Shown here: positions 26,081 through 34,643 of the stretch, piece after piece
Layout of the letters: each line of letters begins with the position of its first letter
How positions within the stretch are numbered: position 1 is the first letter of the stretch
Assembly: GCF_002117485.1 (NCBI RefSeq)
Contig: NZ_CP021030.1
Location: 2,793,001-2,857,000, forward strand
Source of the DNA: Rhizobium sp. NXC14
Lineage (GTDB): Bacteria > Pseudomonadota > Alphaproteobacteria > Rhizobiales > Rhizobiaceae
DNA: 64,000 nucleotides
Reading direction: 5' to 3'
The notes under the pieces: model-generated
Databases searched by the model: none
Seen by the model: only the letters and a program-made list of their open reading frames with translations
Told to the model about the DNA's origin: nothing
Translations under genes and position numbers: made by a program

Positions 26081-26770
26081 ATGAGCAATGCAATGCGCAG
26101 TGAACCCCCAACCGAATCCATGAAAACACGACCGGTCGACACCAAGCTCGAAGTGGTCGTCATTCCCGTTTCCGACGTCGACCGTGCCAAACGTTTTTAC
26201 GAGAGCCTTGGCTGGAGGCTCGACGCCGATTTCGCCAATGACGCCGATTTCCGCGTGATCCAGTTCACCCCACCGGGCTCCGGTTGCGCGATCATCTTCG
26301 GCAAGAATGTCACCGCCGCCGCTCCCGGCTCCGCCCAAGGCCTCTATCTCATCGTCTCCGACGTCGAGGCCGCAAGGCGCGATCTCATCGCCCGCGGCGT
26401 CGAGGTGAGCGAGGTCTTCCACGATGCTTCAGGCGTCTACGCCGGCAAGGACGAGCCCTATCTCTTCGGGCGCCTGCGCATCGCCGGCCGCGACCCCGAC
26501 CACCGCAGCTATCGTTCCTTCGCCTCGTTCAAGGATCCCGATGGCAACGGCTGGCTGTTCCAGGAAGTCACCACACGCCTGCCAGGACGCATCGACGCCG
26601 ATGAGACGGCCTTCTCGACATCGAGCGACCTCGCGGCCGCCCTCCGCCGCGCCGCCGAGGCCCACGGCGAACACGAGAAGCGCAATGGCGGCAAACACGA
26701 CGAGAACTGGCCGGACTGGTACGCCGAATACATGGTCAGCGAACAGGCCGGCAGGCAGCTGCCGTTATAG
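26081..26770 (+). CDS. VOC family protein (glyoxalase/bleomycin-resistance fold)
   Basis: This is a 229-residue protein. A vicinal-oxygen-chelate domain covers residues about 22-165 (LEVVVIPVSDVDRAKRFYES, FGKNVTAAAPGSAQGLYLIV, SFKDPDGNGWLFQEV). A helical C-terminal extension of about 60 residues ends ENWPDWYAEYMVSEQAG. The extension is common in rhizobial relatives, where the function is unknown. AGGGAG lies before ATG 26081. Gene neighbours (ribH2, DUF1194) give no functional clue. Confidence 0.87.
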   Translation: MSNAMRSEPPTESMKTRPVDTKLEVVVIPVSDVDRAKRFYESLGWRLDADFANDADFRVIQFTPPGSGCAIIFGKNVTAAAPGSAQGLYLIVSDVEAARRDLIARGVEVSEVFHDASGVYAGKDEPYLFGRLRIAGRDPDHRSYRSFASFKDPDGNGWLFQEVTTRLPGRIDADETAFSTSSDLAAALRRAAEAHGEHEKRNGGKHDENWPDWYAEYMVSEQAGRQLPL

Positions 26771-26800
26771 GTGGCGGCACGGAGCAGCCGCCTTGCCCGT

Positions 26801-26827
26801 CGGCACCTCAAGGTGAGGCTCTTCGAG
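26801..26827. repeat. Short intergenic palindromic repeat, copy 2
   Basis: GCACCTCAAGGTGAGG followed by CTCTTCGAG repeats the unit seen at 9211-9258 in the same orientation, with a small internal palindrome (CCTCA/TGAGG). Confidence 0.42.
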
Positions 26828-26911
26828 TGGCAGATGCTTTCTTCTTTGCTTTGTCGGTATGCCATGTGACAACCACACGGCATACCCTCTCCGGGCTCAT
26901 CAGGTCGCGAC

Positions 26912-27706
26912 TCACCGATCGAATATATCCCGCCACTGCTTCTCGCCTATTAGACAGTCCGCCGTCGGCGCGTCGGCGGCTATCCTCTCCACCGTCGGCG
27001 AGGGTGAAATGCCGCTGATCTCGAGCACCAGCTTGCGGCGCACGGCGATGGCGAAATCCTCAATCCTGTGGACCGGCAGCACGAAGCTGCCGGGGCCGCC
27101 GATCACGCAATCGGCGTAATATTTGTCGAGCCCTCCGGGAGCATCGGAAGGACGCAGCATTATCGCCAGCCCGTTGATGATCATGCCCGACGCCACCGCC
27201 TTGTCCCTGGTGCCCGTCACCGGGCTGCCGGAATTGTTCGGACCGTCGCCGGAGACGTCGATCACCTCACGCCTGCCGCGAAAGGGTCCGGTGGTGATCA
27301 TGCTGGCGCCCTGATCGATGGCTGTTGAGATCGAGGTGCGCCGTTGCGTGGCTATCGGCCGGGCGCCAAGCTTATCGGCGAAGGCGATCGCATCCGCTTC
27401 CGTCTCAATCACCTGCCAGTCGATCATCGAATCCTGGACGACATAGCCCGCCCATTCGAAATAGCTGATGGCGATGCGGCCGGTGAGCCCGCCCTTGACC
27501 GCATCGATGAATTCCTTGTGCTTGAGCGCCTCGACATAACCGTCGCGCTGAATGCCGATCTCTTCGAAATCCATTGACCGCGAGGTGTCGACGGCAAGCA
27601 CCAGCGTCACATCAACCTCGTTTGCGCCCGCCCCAGCTGTCGGCACGACTCCGGTAAGACCCATGAGCACCGCAAGTGTGGCCAGCATCGGCAAATCCCC
27701 GCGCAT
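26912..27706 (-). CDS. DUF1194 von Willebrand-A-like secreted protein
   Basis: This is a 264-residue protein. A hydrophobic signal segment (residues about 7-26) precedes a VWA-type domain whose MIDAS motif is LAVDTSRSMD (D-x-S-x-S). Later VWA features are GPFRGRREVIDVSGDGPNNSG and NGLAIMLR. DUF1194 proteins are exported and of unknown function; VWA domains usually bind a metal ion and a protein partner. The start is unclear: ATG 27706 gives a normal signal peptide, and the further 21 codons upstream do not. Confidence 0.85.
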   Translation of the reverse strand: MRGDLPMLATLAVLMGLTGVVPTAGAGANEVDVTLVLAVDTSRSMDFEEIGIQRDGYVEALKHKEFIDAVKGGLTGRIAISYFEWAGYVVQDSMIDWQVIETEADAIAFADKLGARPIATQRRTSISTAIDQGASMITTGPFRGRREVIDVSGDGPNNSGSPVTGTRDKAVASGMIINGLAIMLRPSDAPGGLDKYYADCVIGGPGSFVLPVHRIEDFAIAVRRKLVLEISGISPSPTVERIAADAPTADCLIGEKQWRDIFDR

Positions 27707-27862
27707 CGAGCAGGGAAATGTAACACAGCTTGGCCGGCGAAGGACGCCCGGCCTCGTGCGGGGTTTCAATTTTCAGTGATATCAGGAGCGCCTGCCTTGC
27801 CCCTCGAGGCCGCTGCGGGGAACTCATAGAGAGACTCTCCTGCCATGCAGCTTTCCAGGACC

Positions 27863-28765
27863 TCAACGCAAAGGCGACCATAAAGGGTTCTTCCACGCCT
27901 TCAGCGCTTCCAGAAAAACCTGCAGGCGCAGCGGCAGGAAGCGGCGGGTGGGATAGACGGCGTGCACGAAGATTTCCGGCGAGGACCAGTCCGGCAGCAG
28001 GCGAATGAGCTCGCCTCCGTTGATCTCTTCGTCGCAATAGGTCGAAGGCAGCAGCCCGATACCGTGGCCGCGATAGGTAAAGGCGCTGACCGCCTCGAAG
28101 TCCCGACTGGAGACCGGCCCGGACACGCGCACGTGGGCCGACTTGCGGCCGCTGACGAGATGCCAATCCGCCTCGCCGTTGCGGCCGTTCAGGAGCACGC
28201 ATCGATGATCCTTCAGGTCCTCGGGCTTTGATGGAAGGGCCCTGCCCTCAAGATAGTCGGGCGTCGCAACCAGATAGCGCACACTCCGGCCGAGCCGCTG
28301 CGCGACGATGGAAGAATCCTTGAGTTCGCCGAAACGAATGGCGACATCGACATTCTCGGCGACCAGATCGAGGAAAAGGTTGGTGACGAAGAGATCGATC
28401 TGGATATCGGGATATGTCCTCAGGAAGGACGAGATGAATTCGTAGAAGACGTCCTGCCCGAAGATGACGGGCACGGAGATCTTCAGCGGGCCTTCCGGCT
28501 GCCTCTGCGTCTCCGTCAGCGCCTGCTCGGCGTCCATGAGATGGGCGAGCGGCTCGCTGCACCTGTCGTAATAGGCCCGACCCTGTGCGGTGAGGCTGAG
28601 CTTGCGGGTCGTGCGCTGCAGCAGCGTTACGCCGAGCTGCTCTTCGAGGGACGTCACCTTCCGGCTGACGGTTGAAACCGGCATGCCGAGGGAATGGGCC
28701 GCACGGCTGAAGCCGCCATACTGCGCCACCTTCACGAAAACGGCGATGTCGTTGAGATCGGCCAT
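27863..28765 (-). CDS. LysR family transcriptional regulator
   Basis: This is a 300-residue LysR regulator of the AaeR/DmlR-like branch. The winged helix at residues 3-62 contains DIAVFVKVAQYGGFSRAAHS and MPVSTVSRKVTSLEEQLG, with RTTRKLSLTAQG following. The ligand domain has VIFGQDVFYEFISSFLRTYP and a C-terminal FVHAVYPTRRFLPLRL segment. It is divergent from the SDR-RidA pair starting at 28954, its most likely target. The frame is open upstream to 28864, but ATG 28765 fits the family's start. Confidence 0.9.
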   Translation of the reverse strand: MADLNDIAVFVKVAQYGGFSRAAHSLGMPVSTVSRKVTSLEEQLGVTLLQRTTRKLSLTAQGRAYYDRCSEPLAHLMDAEQALTETQRQPEGPLKISVPVIFGQDVFYEFISSFLRTYPDIQIDLFVTNLFLDLVAENVDVAIRFGELKDSSIVAQRLGRSVRYLVATPDYLEGRALPSKPEDLKDHRCVLLNGRNGEADWHLVSGRKSAHVRVSGPVSSRDFEAVSAFTYRGHGIGLLPSTYCDEEINGGELIRLLPDWSSPEIFVHAVYPTRRFLPLRLQVFLEALKAWKNPLWSPLR

Positions 28766-28953
28766 GCGCCCACTTTTGCACTGATGCAAAAGAGAATCCA
28801 GATATTTCCATCTAATCGGGGAATGGAGTTTTCGCCATCTTCCTCTTGCGAAAACGAACAACAAGCCGATGGCGGCGCGATCGCGGCGGCCCCATCTCGA
28901 GCGACCCGGCCGATCAGGCGCGACGTTGCCCGAACCAGATCACGGAGTTCAAC

Positions 28954-29678
28954 ATGACTACGAATAAGACTGTCATCGTCACGGGCGCCTCCCAGGGTAT
29001 CGGCGCAGCCTCGTCAACGCCTTTATCGCGCGCGGCTACAATGTCGTCGCCACCTCGCGCCGGGTCAGCGCCTCGGACGCCTTCGAGGCCTCCGACCGGC
29101 TGGCTCTCGTCGATGGCGACATCGGCGATGCCGAAACCGCAGCGCGGGTTGCAAAGACCGCGATCGATCGCTTCGGCTCTATCGACGCGCTCGTCAACAA
29201 TGCCGGCATCTTCTTGGCCAAGCCGTTTGTCGATTTCACGATGACGGATTTCCGGACGTTGTCTTCGACCAATCTCGAAGGTTTCATCCATCTGACCCAG
29301 CTGGCCGTCAGACAGATGCGCGCGCAGAAGTCAGGCGGCAGCGTCGTCAGCATCACGACGCCATTGACCGATCATCCGATCGCCGGCTTCTCCGCTTCGG
29401 TGTCGATGATGACGAAAGGCGGCATCAACGCCATCTCCAAAAACTTGGCGATGGAATATGCGAACGAGAAAATTCGCTTCAATATCGTCGCTCCCGGTGT
29501 CGTGGACACGCCACTGCACAAGGACAATCCGAAGGATTTCCTGAGCACGCTCTCTCCGATAGCAGGCATTTCCAATGTCGACGAGATCGTCGAAGCGGTC
29601 CTCTTCCTGACGGAAGCCCCACGCATCACCGGGGAGGTGCTGCACGTCGACGGCGGCGCACATCTGGGCAAATGGTAA
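28954..29678 (+). pseudogene. SDR family oxidoreductase, single-base frameshift
   Basis: ATG 28954 opens an SDR with the NAD(P) loop VTGASQGIG. After GIGA the frame is lost at about 29,006-29,010. Reading on in the next frame gives LVNAFIARGYNVVATSRR, LVNNAGIF (29,190-29,213) and the rest of a complete SDR to the TAA at 29678. One missing G (GGCGCAG-CCTC where GGCGCAGGCCTC is expected) restores everything. The active-site region reads SMMTKGG, where most SDRs have Tyr-x-x-x-Lys; a serine replaces the tyrosine, as far as I recall also in a known subgroup. The stop overlaps the RidA start. It could be true decay or an assembly error. Confidence 0.82.
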
Positions 29679-30160
29679 ACCATCAAAAAGCGCAGGCAGC
29701 CGGCGCGGAACAGCGGCTGCGGGACCTCGGCATCACGCTTCCCCCGCCGCCGACGCCCTTCGGGGCCTATGTCGAGGCGATCCGGACAGGCAATCTCGTC
29801 TTCTTCAGCGGCATGCTGCCGGTCGTCGACCGCAAGCCGCGGTATATCGGCCGCATCGGCGGCGCGTTGACATTAGAGGACGGCAGGAAGGCCGCCGAAA
29901 CGGCGACGCTCAGCGCCCTCGCCGCCGCCAGAGAGTACCTCGGCTCGCTGGACAGGGTCGTCAGCGTCGTCAAGCTCGGCGTCTATATCGCGACCGAAGG
30001 CGATTTCCGCGACCACCCGAAGGTCGCTGATGGAGCATCCGAAATGCTGCTCCAGGTCTTCGGCGAGGAAAGACTCTCCGGCCGCGTCGTCCTCGGCGTC
30101 GCAAGCCTGCCCTTAGGTGTGCCGATCGAGATCGAGCTCGTCCTCGAAGTCGAGGATTGA
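29672..30160 (+). CDS. RidA family protein
   Basis: This is a 162-residue member of the RidA/YjgF/YER057c family, which hydrolyses reactive imine and enamine intermediates or has related small-molecule roles. It starts LRDLGITLPPPPTPFGAYVE and ends in SLPLGVPIEIELVLEVED, the branch with Glu at the C-terminus. The Arg that binds the carboxylate in active RidA (R105-like) is not obvious, so catalysis is uncertain. ATG 29672 overlaps the SDR stop (ATGGTAA), which implies translational coupling. Confidence 0.88.
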   Translation: MVNHQKAQAAGAEQRLRDLGITLPPPPTPFGAYVEAIRTGNLVFFSGMLPVVDRKPRYIGRIGGALTLEDGRKAAETATLSALAAAREYLGSLDRVVSVVKLGVYIATEGDFRDHPKVADGASEMLLQVFGEERLSGRVVLGVASLPLGVPIEIELVLEVED

Positions 30161-30214
30161 ATGGTCAGGGCGTGCCTCGGCGCGCCCTGCCTCCCTGAGG
30201 TCGCCGCCTCACTC

Positions 30215-30754
30215 TCACCCCGCCGCCAAGAGCAGCACATAGGCGATCACGCTCACCATCAGCCCGCGAAAGGCAAAGATGACGCAGCGATACTTGTTGC
30301 AGGCGATGGCGGAGAGGATGTTGGCGTTTTCGAAATACTGGTCGAAGAGGTAGCGCTCGTCACGGCGGACAGCCGCCTCGAAGAACATGTCGCGATGCTT
30401 GGGCCAGGCGCCCCAGAACAGCGACGTGGAGGTGCCGAGACGCCGCGGCAGCACGACGAGAATCGCCGACAGCATTGAGAAGACCGAAGCTGCGGCAAGC
30501 AGGCCGGAGAACAGTATGCTGCCCGGCGTACCGCCGGTGTAGCGCCCCAGGCTGAAGACGGCCCTCACCTCGCTGGAGCTTACCAGAAAGGCGAGCATGA
30601 AAGTAAAGATATAAGCCGCCTTCTGATCGGATATTTTGATCTGATCATAAAATATGTCATTGATTTTCTTGATATGATCGAAATACTCGGTACTGACGTC
30701 CCCGCTCGAGGGATTGCTCAGCATTACCTCAGTGACACTTTCAAATTCGCTCAC
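30215..30754 (-). CDS. Pycsar-effector-like (DUF5706/PycTM-like) membrane protein
   Basis: This is a 179-residue protein with three membrane helices: about residues 46-67 (AAYIFTFMLAFLVSSSEV), 80-107 (LFSGLLAAASVFSMLSAILV, then VLPRR) and 160-179 (AFRGLMVSVIAYVLLL). The helix-loop layout, the DQKAAYIF segment before helix 1, the S-x-L-x-x-x-PRR end of helix 2, FWGAWPKHRDMFF and the NILSAIACNKYRCVIFAF stretch fit the PycTM (formerly DUF5706) domain of Pycsar anti-phage effectors. The GTG start at 30754 has GGAG seven bases upstream; a GTG at 30817 is the alternative. It is divergent, 130 bases away, from the FecR-TPR-barrel and cyclase operon. The family call rests on pattern recognition only. 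Confidence 0.62.
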   Translation of the reverse strand: MSEFESVTEVMLSNPSSGDVSTEYFDHIKKINDIFYDQIKISDQKAAYIFTFMLAFLVSSSEVRAVFSLGRYTGGTPGSILFSGLLAAASVFSMLSAILVVLPRRLGTSTSLFWGAWPKHRDMFFEAAVRRDERYLFDQYFENANILSAIACNKYRCVIFAFRGLMVSVIAYVLLLAAG

Positions 30755-30884
30755 CTGAATACTCCATACCTCAAAGTGTTTCCCTGATATTACACTTGTT
30801 GGCGAAAGCAAGAACACGTGTGCAACATGCTTGACTTTTCCACTCTACGCGGACAAAGGGGAAGCGGGGTATGGGGTCGAGGAC

Positions 30885-33800
30885 ATGCGGGGTTATTCCA
30901 GTAACATCTGTCGCATCGGGGTGGCGCTTGCATTTGCCGTGCCTGGTTTCGGACTGCCGGCAATGGCCGATCCCGTGCCGCGCGCCACGCCGGTCGCCGG
31001 CTCAGTCATTGCCCGCAAGACCGGTGAGGAAGTGCGATTCATCGACGTGTCGGACTGGCGCGTCGTTGACATCAATCAGGATCTCCTCACCGGCGACGTG
31101 CTGCGCACCAATGCCAACGGCCAGCTCGCCATTGTCTTTTCCGATCACACGCAGGTCCGCCTCGGTCGCAATTCGTCGCTGCAGGTCAAGAAGATGGCCG
31201 CCAGCGGCGATACGGTGCTCAATCTCCAATCCGGCACCATCTGGGCACGCGCCGAGCGCGGCGGCCAGGGCCTGACTGTGGAAACACCGGCTGCCGCAGC
31301 AGCTATCCGCGGCACCGACTGGACGATGACCGTCGAAGACGCCAAGACCTCGATGATCGTGCTCGAAGGCCGCGTGGCGCTCAGCAACCCGCAGGGCAGC
31401 GTCGATGTAAGTGAGGGCGAAGGCGCCGTGGCGTCCATTGGCCAGGCGCCGCACAAGATCCTCAGCGTCAATCCTGACGACCGTGAACAGATGCTCTTTT
31501 ATCTGGACCTGCGCGGCGGCTTCGACTTGCTGCCGACGTCGCCGCTGCGAGCCGATCGCATGGCGACCGAGCGTCGCCGCCTGCTGGCGCTGGCTCCCGA
31601 GCGCCGCACCACCGAGGACTGGTTGGAACTGGCCGAAGCGCAGAGCGCCTACGACGGACGCCAGGCAACCACCGCAACACTGCAGAATATCCGCGGCCGC
31701 AAGCTGACGGCAGCCCAGCAGGCGCGCGTCGACCTGATTGACGCCACCATTGCCGGCTCCGAAAAGCGCTATGGCGATGCCGCAAAGCTCTTCCAGAAGG
31801 CCCTGCCGCAGCTCGACCCGACGCGTCGCAACATGGCGCAATATGGTGGCTATTTCGCCCGCTCCCTCGCTGACCCCTCCCATGCCGAACCGCCGCCGGC
31901 CAATAGCGCCGGCCCTTATGGCGCAATCATGCAGGCCTATACCGCAGGCTTCCTGGAAAACCCGCGCGCAGCGCTCGAGATAATAAAGAAAGCGGAACGG
32001 CGCTATCCCGATGACCCGACCCTGCCGGCGGTCCGCGCCGAGTTGGCGCAGCTCACCGATGACCGTGAGCAGATGAAGGAGGCGATAGAACGCTCGCTGG
32101 CGCTCGACCCCGACCATCCGATGGCGCTCTCCGCCCGCGCCGAATACAAGGCAGCCTATGAAAGCGATACAGACGGCGCTCTCGCGGACCTGAACCGCGC
32201 AATCGAGCTTGCGCCCGGCTCGTCGGGCACGCTGAACTCGCTCGGCCTGCTGCAGAGTTCGCGTGACGCCAATGGCGAAGCGGAGGAGGCCTTTCTCAAG
32301 GCGATCGCGCTCGATCCGCAAGATCCAGTGGCGCATGCCAATCTCGCGATCCTCTATCTCGATCAGGGGCGCATGAAGGAAGCCAAGCGCGAGATCGACA
32401 CGGCGCTCGCCGCCGAGCCGGGCTTCGACATCGCCATTCTCGCCCGCGGCCGCTACTACCTGCAGATAGGAGAGCGCGACAAGGCGCTGGAAGACCTGCT
32501 CGCCGCCAGCACCGCCAACCCCACCCACTCGCAATCGCAGCTGATGCTCGCCGCCGCCCATTATGAAAAGGGCGACCGCATCCCCTCCGAGCAGGCGCTC
32601 GACAATGCCGACCGACTGGACAACAACGATCCGGCGATTCCAGCCTTCCGCACGGCCGTCGACATCGACGACTATGACGCTGATGGTGCGATCCGCAATG
32701 CCCAGGAATTTCTGCGTCGCTCGCGTGCCCGCGGCGGCGATTACAGCGGTCTTGGCGCCAATGCAAGCGCCGGCTCGACGCTGAACAACGCCTTCCGACT
32801 GCAGGGCCTGGATGCCTGGGGCCGCTATTATGGCGATGCCGTTTTCGATCCTTTCGAAGGCAGCGGCTATATCGACCAGTCGATCAAGGGCAGCATCTTT
32901 CCTTTCGTAAACGCCGCCAACTTCAGCGACGACAATATCATCCAGAACCGCGGCAATGCGTCGAGCTACTCATCCTTCATCCAGGGCTTGCTGATTTCTC
33001 CGCACATGCTCTCCGGCCGTTCGCGCTCCGCGTCGCTCTTCGATGTCCCCTTCATCGAAGGCTCGCTCGGCGGCGGCATCAACAGCGTCGACGGGCATAC
33101 AAGACGTATCGGTGAAGCCGATATCCAGGGGTATTCCAATGAGACCATCCCGATCAGCTTCTACGGCAACTTGACCTGGGAAGAGCTGGCGCTCGACCGC
33201 GACTACCGGAATTTCGGCGATGTCCAGACGGACAACAAGCTGCTGGGCGCCAACGGTTATCTGACGGCAACGGTCACGCCTGATGATCGCGTGGTAGCCT
33301 TCGTCAACCATGGCAAGAATGATGGAACGCTGGACGCGCAAACGCAGGGCACGGTCCTGACGGACCTGTTCAATTTGGCGGGCATTCCGATCAGAACGAT
33401 AGTAACGTCGGAATATTTCCGCCGCGATGTGGAGAACGAGCTAACCAATGCCGGCATCGGCTGGAGCCACACCTTCGCCTATGAAAATATATTGAACGGT
33501 GCATTCCTCTATTCGGAAACCAGATCGCGGACAGCAAGCTCTCTTCAAGCCGACGATGCGCCTCTTTTCCCCCTACCCGATCCAGACATCATTCCCGTCC
33601 TTGATGGGGTCGAGGACATCTCATCCAAAACTTACATCGGGGCGCTCAGCCATTCCATCGGCAGCGGGCCGCTAACCTGGCGATACGGGATCGAGGGTGG
33701 GTGGATAGACACCAGCAAGACCGTCTCATCCCGGTCTTATGAAATCATTCCTCTCTTCCCGGTCATCCCGGAAGTCATCAGCGGTCCCAGCACAGCCAAC

Positions 33801-34643
33801 AACACCGTCAGTATCGGTCGCGCCTATGTCGATGTGCTGCATGAGATCACGCCCGATCTCAAGGGCGAATACGCCTTGTTTGCCACGCGCCTGGAAGGCG
33901 ATGGCATCGACATCAGCCGGCTGGAGCCGCGCTTCGGCCTCGCCTGGGCGCCGGTTCAAAACCACTGGCTGCGTGCCGCCTTCATGCGGCAAAGTGTTGA
34001 CACCACAGTGCCGACCCTTGCCCCAATCGGCATACTCGGGCTGCAGGCCAACCAGTTCTCCACCAATCCGCAAGGCTATACAGATACGCTTGCCCTACAA
34101 TGGGATGCCGAATGGACTGACCGCTTCTTCACTTCGGTGGAGTACCAGCATCAGGAACTCCACGATTTCTCGATCGATTTTCCGCTGATCTCGCTTCCCT
34201 CGGATACCAGCTTGCCGATTTCGCGCGGCAGCATCGATCGCGCTTCCGTCACTGCCAACGTCGCGCTCGGCAACGGTTTCGGTCTTTCCGCCACCTATGC
34301 CTATATGGATTCGGAGAACAGGGACCCGCTCGAGCCGATCTACGGTGGCCCCCTTCCCTTCATACCGCAGAACTCCGGACAGATTGCGCTGACCTGGGTG
34401 AACGAAGCCAAGGTCAAGGCCACAGTTGCCGCCAACTATATCGGCGAGCGCGACGGCGATCGGTTCGGCACCAAGCTCGACGATTACTGGACCCTCGACG
34501 CTCACCTGGTCTGGGAGCCGTTCGACAAGCGGGTCGAGCTGGAGGCAGCCGCCTATAACCTGCTCGATGAGGACTTCGAGATCACGCCCGGCGTGCCCGG
34601 CTGGGGCCGCGCCTTCAAGGGCACGCTCAAAGTCCGCTTCTGA
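30885..34643 (+). CDS. FecR-TPR-outer-membrane barrel fusion protein
   Basis: This is a 1252-residue envelope protein. The signal peptide covers residues 1-29 (ending PAMADP). A FecR domain follows at about 35-180 (GEEVRFIDVSDWRVVDINQD, LRTNANGQLAIVFSDHTQVR, ETPAAAAAIRGTDWTM). Then come several TPR repeats at about 230-640 (for example ALADLNRAIELAPGSSGTLN, EEAFLKAIALDPQDPVAHAN) and a beta-barrel at about 660-1252 that ends TLKVRF, the aromatic C-terminal signature for BamA assembly. No TonB plug is seen. TPR plus barrel recalls the exopolysaccharide exporters BcsC and PgaA; the FecR part is a signalling or sensing module. The TGATG overlap couples it to the cyclase gene. ATG 30885 gives a normal signal peptide; a TTG at 30831 is possible. 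Confidence 0.83.
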   Translation: MRGYSSNICRIGVALAFAVPGFGLPAMADPVPRATPVAGSVIARKTGEEVRFIDVSDWRVVDINQDLLTGDVLRTNANGQLAIVFSDHTQVRLGRNSSLQVKKMAASGDTVLNLQSGTIWARAERGGQGLTVETPAAAAAIRGTDWTMTVEDAKTSMIVLEGRVALSNPQGSVDVSEGEGAVASIGQAPHKILSVNPDDREQMLFYLDLRGGFDLLPTSPLRADRMATERRRLLALAPERRTTEDWLELAEAQSAYDGRQATTATLQNIRGRKLTAAQQARVDLIDATIAGSEKRYGDAAKLFQKALPQLDPTRRNMAQYGGYFARSLADPSHAEPPPANSAGPYGAIMQAYTAGFLENPRAALEIIKKAERRYPDDPTLPAVRAELAQLTDDREQMKEAIERSLALDPDHPMALSARAEYKAAYESDTDGALADLNRAIELAPGSSGTLNSLGLLQSSRDANGEAEEAFLKAIALDPQDPVAHANLAILYLDQGRMKEAKREIDTALAAEPGFDIAILARGRYYLQIGERDKALEDLLAASTANPTHSQSQLMLAAAHYEKGDRIPSEQALDNADRLDNNDPAIPAFRTAVDIDDYDADGAIRNAQEFLRRSRARGGDYSGLGANASAGSTLNNAFRLQGLDAWGRYYGDAVFDPFEGSGYIDQSIKGSIFPFVNAANFSDDNIIQNRGNASSYSSFIQGLLISPHMLSGRSRSASLFDVPFIEGSLGGGINSVDGHTRRIGEADIQGYSNETIPISFYGNLTWEELALDRDYRNFGDVQTDNKLLGANGYLTATVTPDDRVVAFVNHGKNDGTLDAQTQGTVLTDLFNLAGIPIRTIVTSEYFRRDVENELTNAGIGWSHTFAYENILNGAFLYSETRSRTASSLQADDAPLFPLPDPDIIPVLDGVEDISSKTYIGALSHSIGSGPLTWRYGIEGGWIDTSKTVSSRSYEIIPLFPVIPEVISGPSTANNTVSIGRAYVDVLHEITPDLKGEYALFATRLEGDGIDISRLEPRFGLAWAPVQNHWLRAAFMRQSVDTTVPTLAPIGILGLQANQFSTNPQGYTDTLALQWDAEWTDRFFTSVEYQHQELHDFSIDFPLISLPSDTSLPISRGSIDRASVTANVALGNGFGLSATYAYMDSENRDPLEPIYGGPLPFIPQNSGQIALTWVNEAKVKATVAANYIGERDGDRFGTKLDDYWTLDAHLVWEPFDKRVELEAAAYNLLDEDFEITPGVPGWGRAFKGTLKVRF

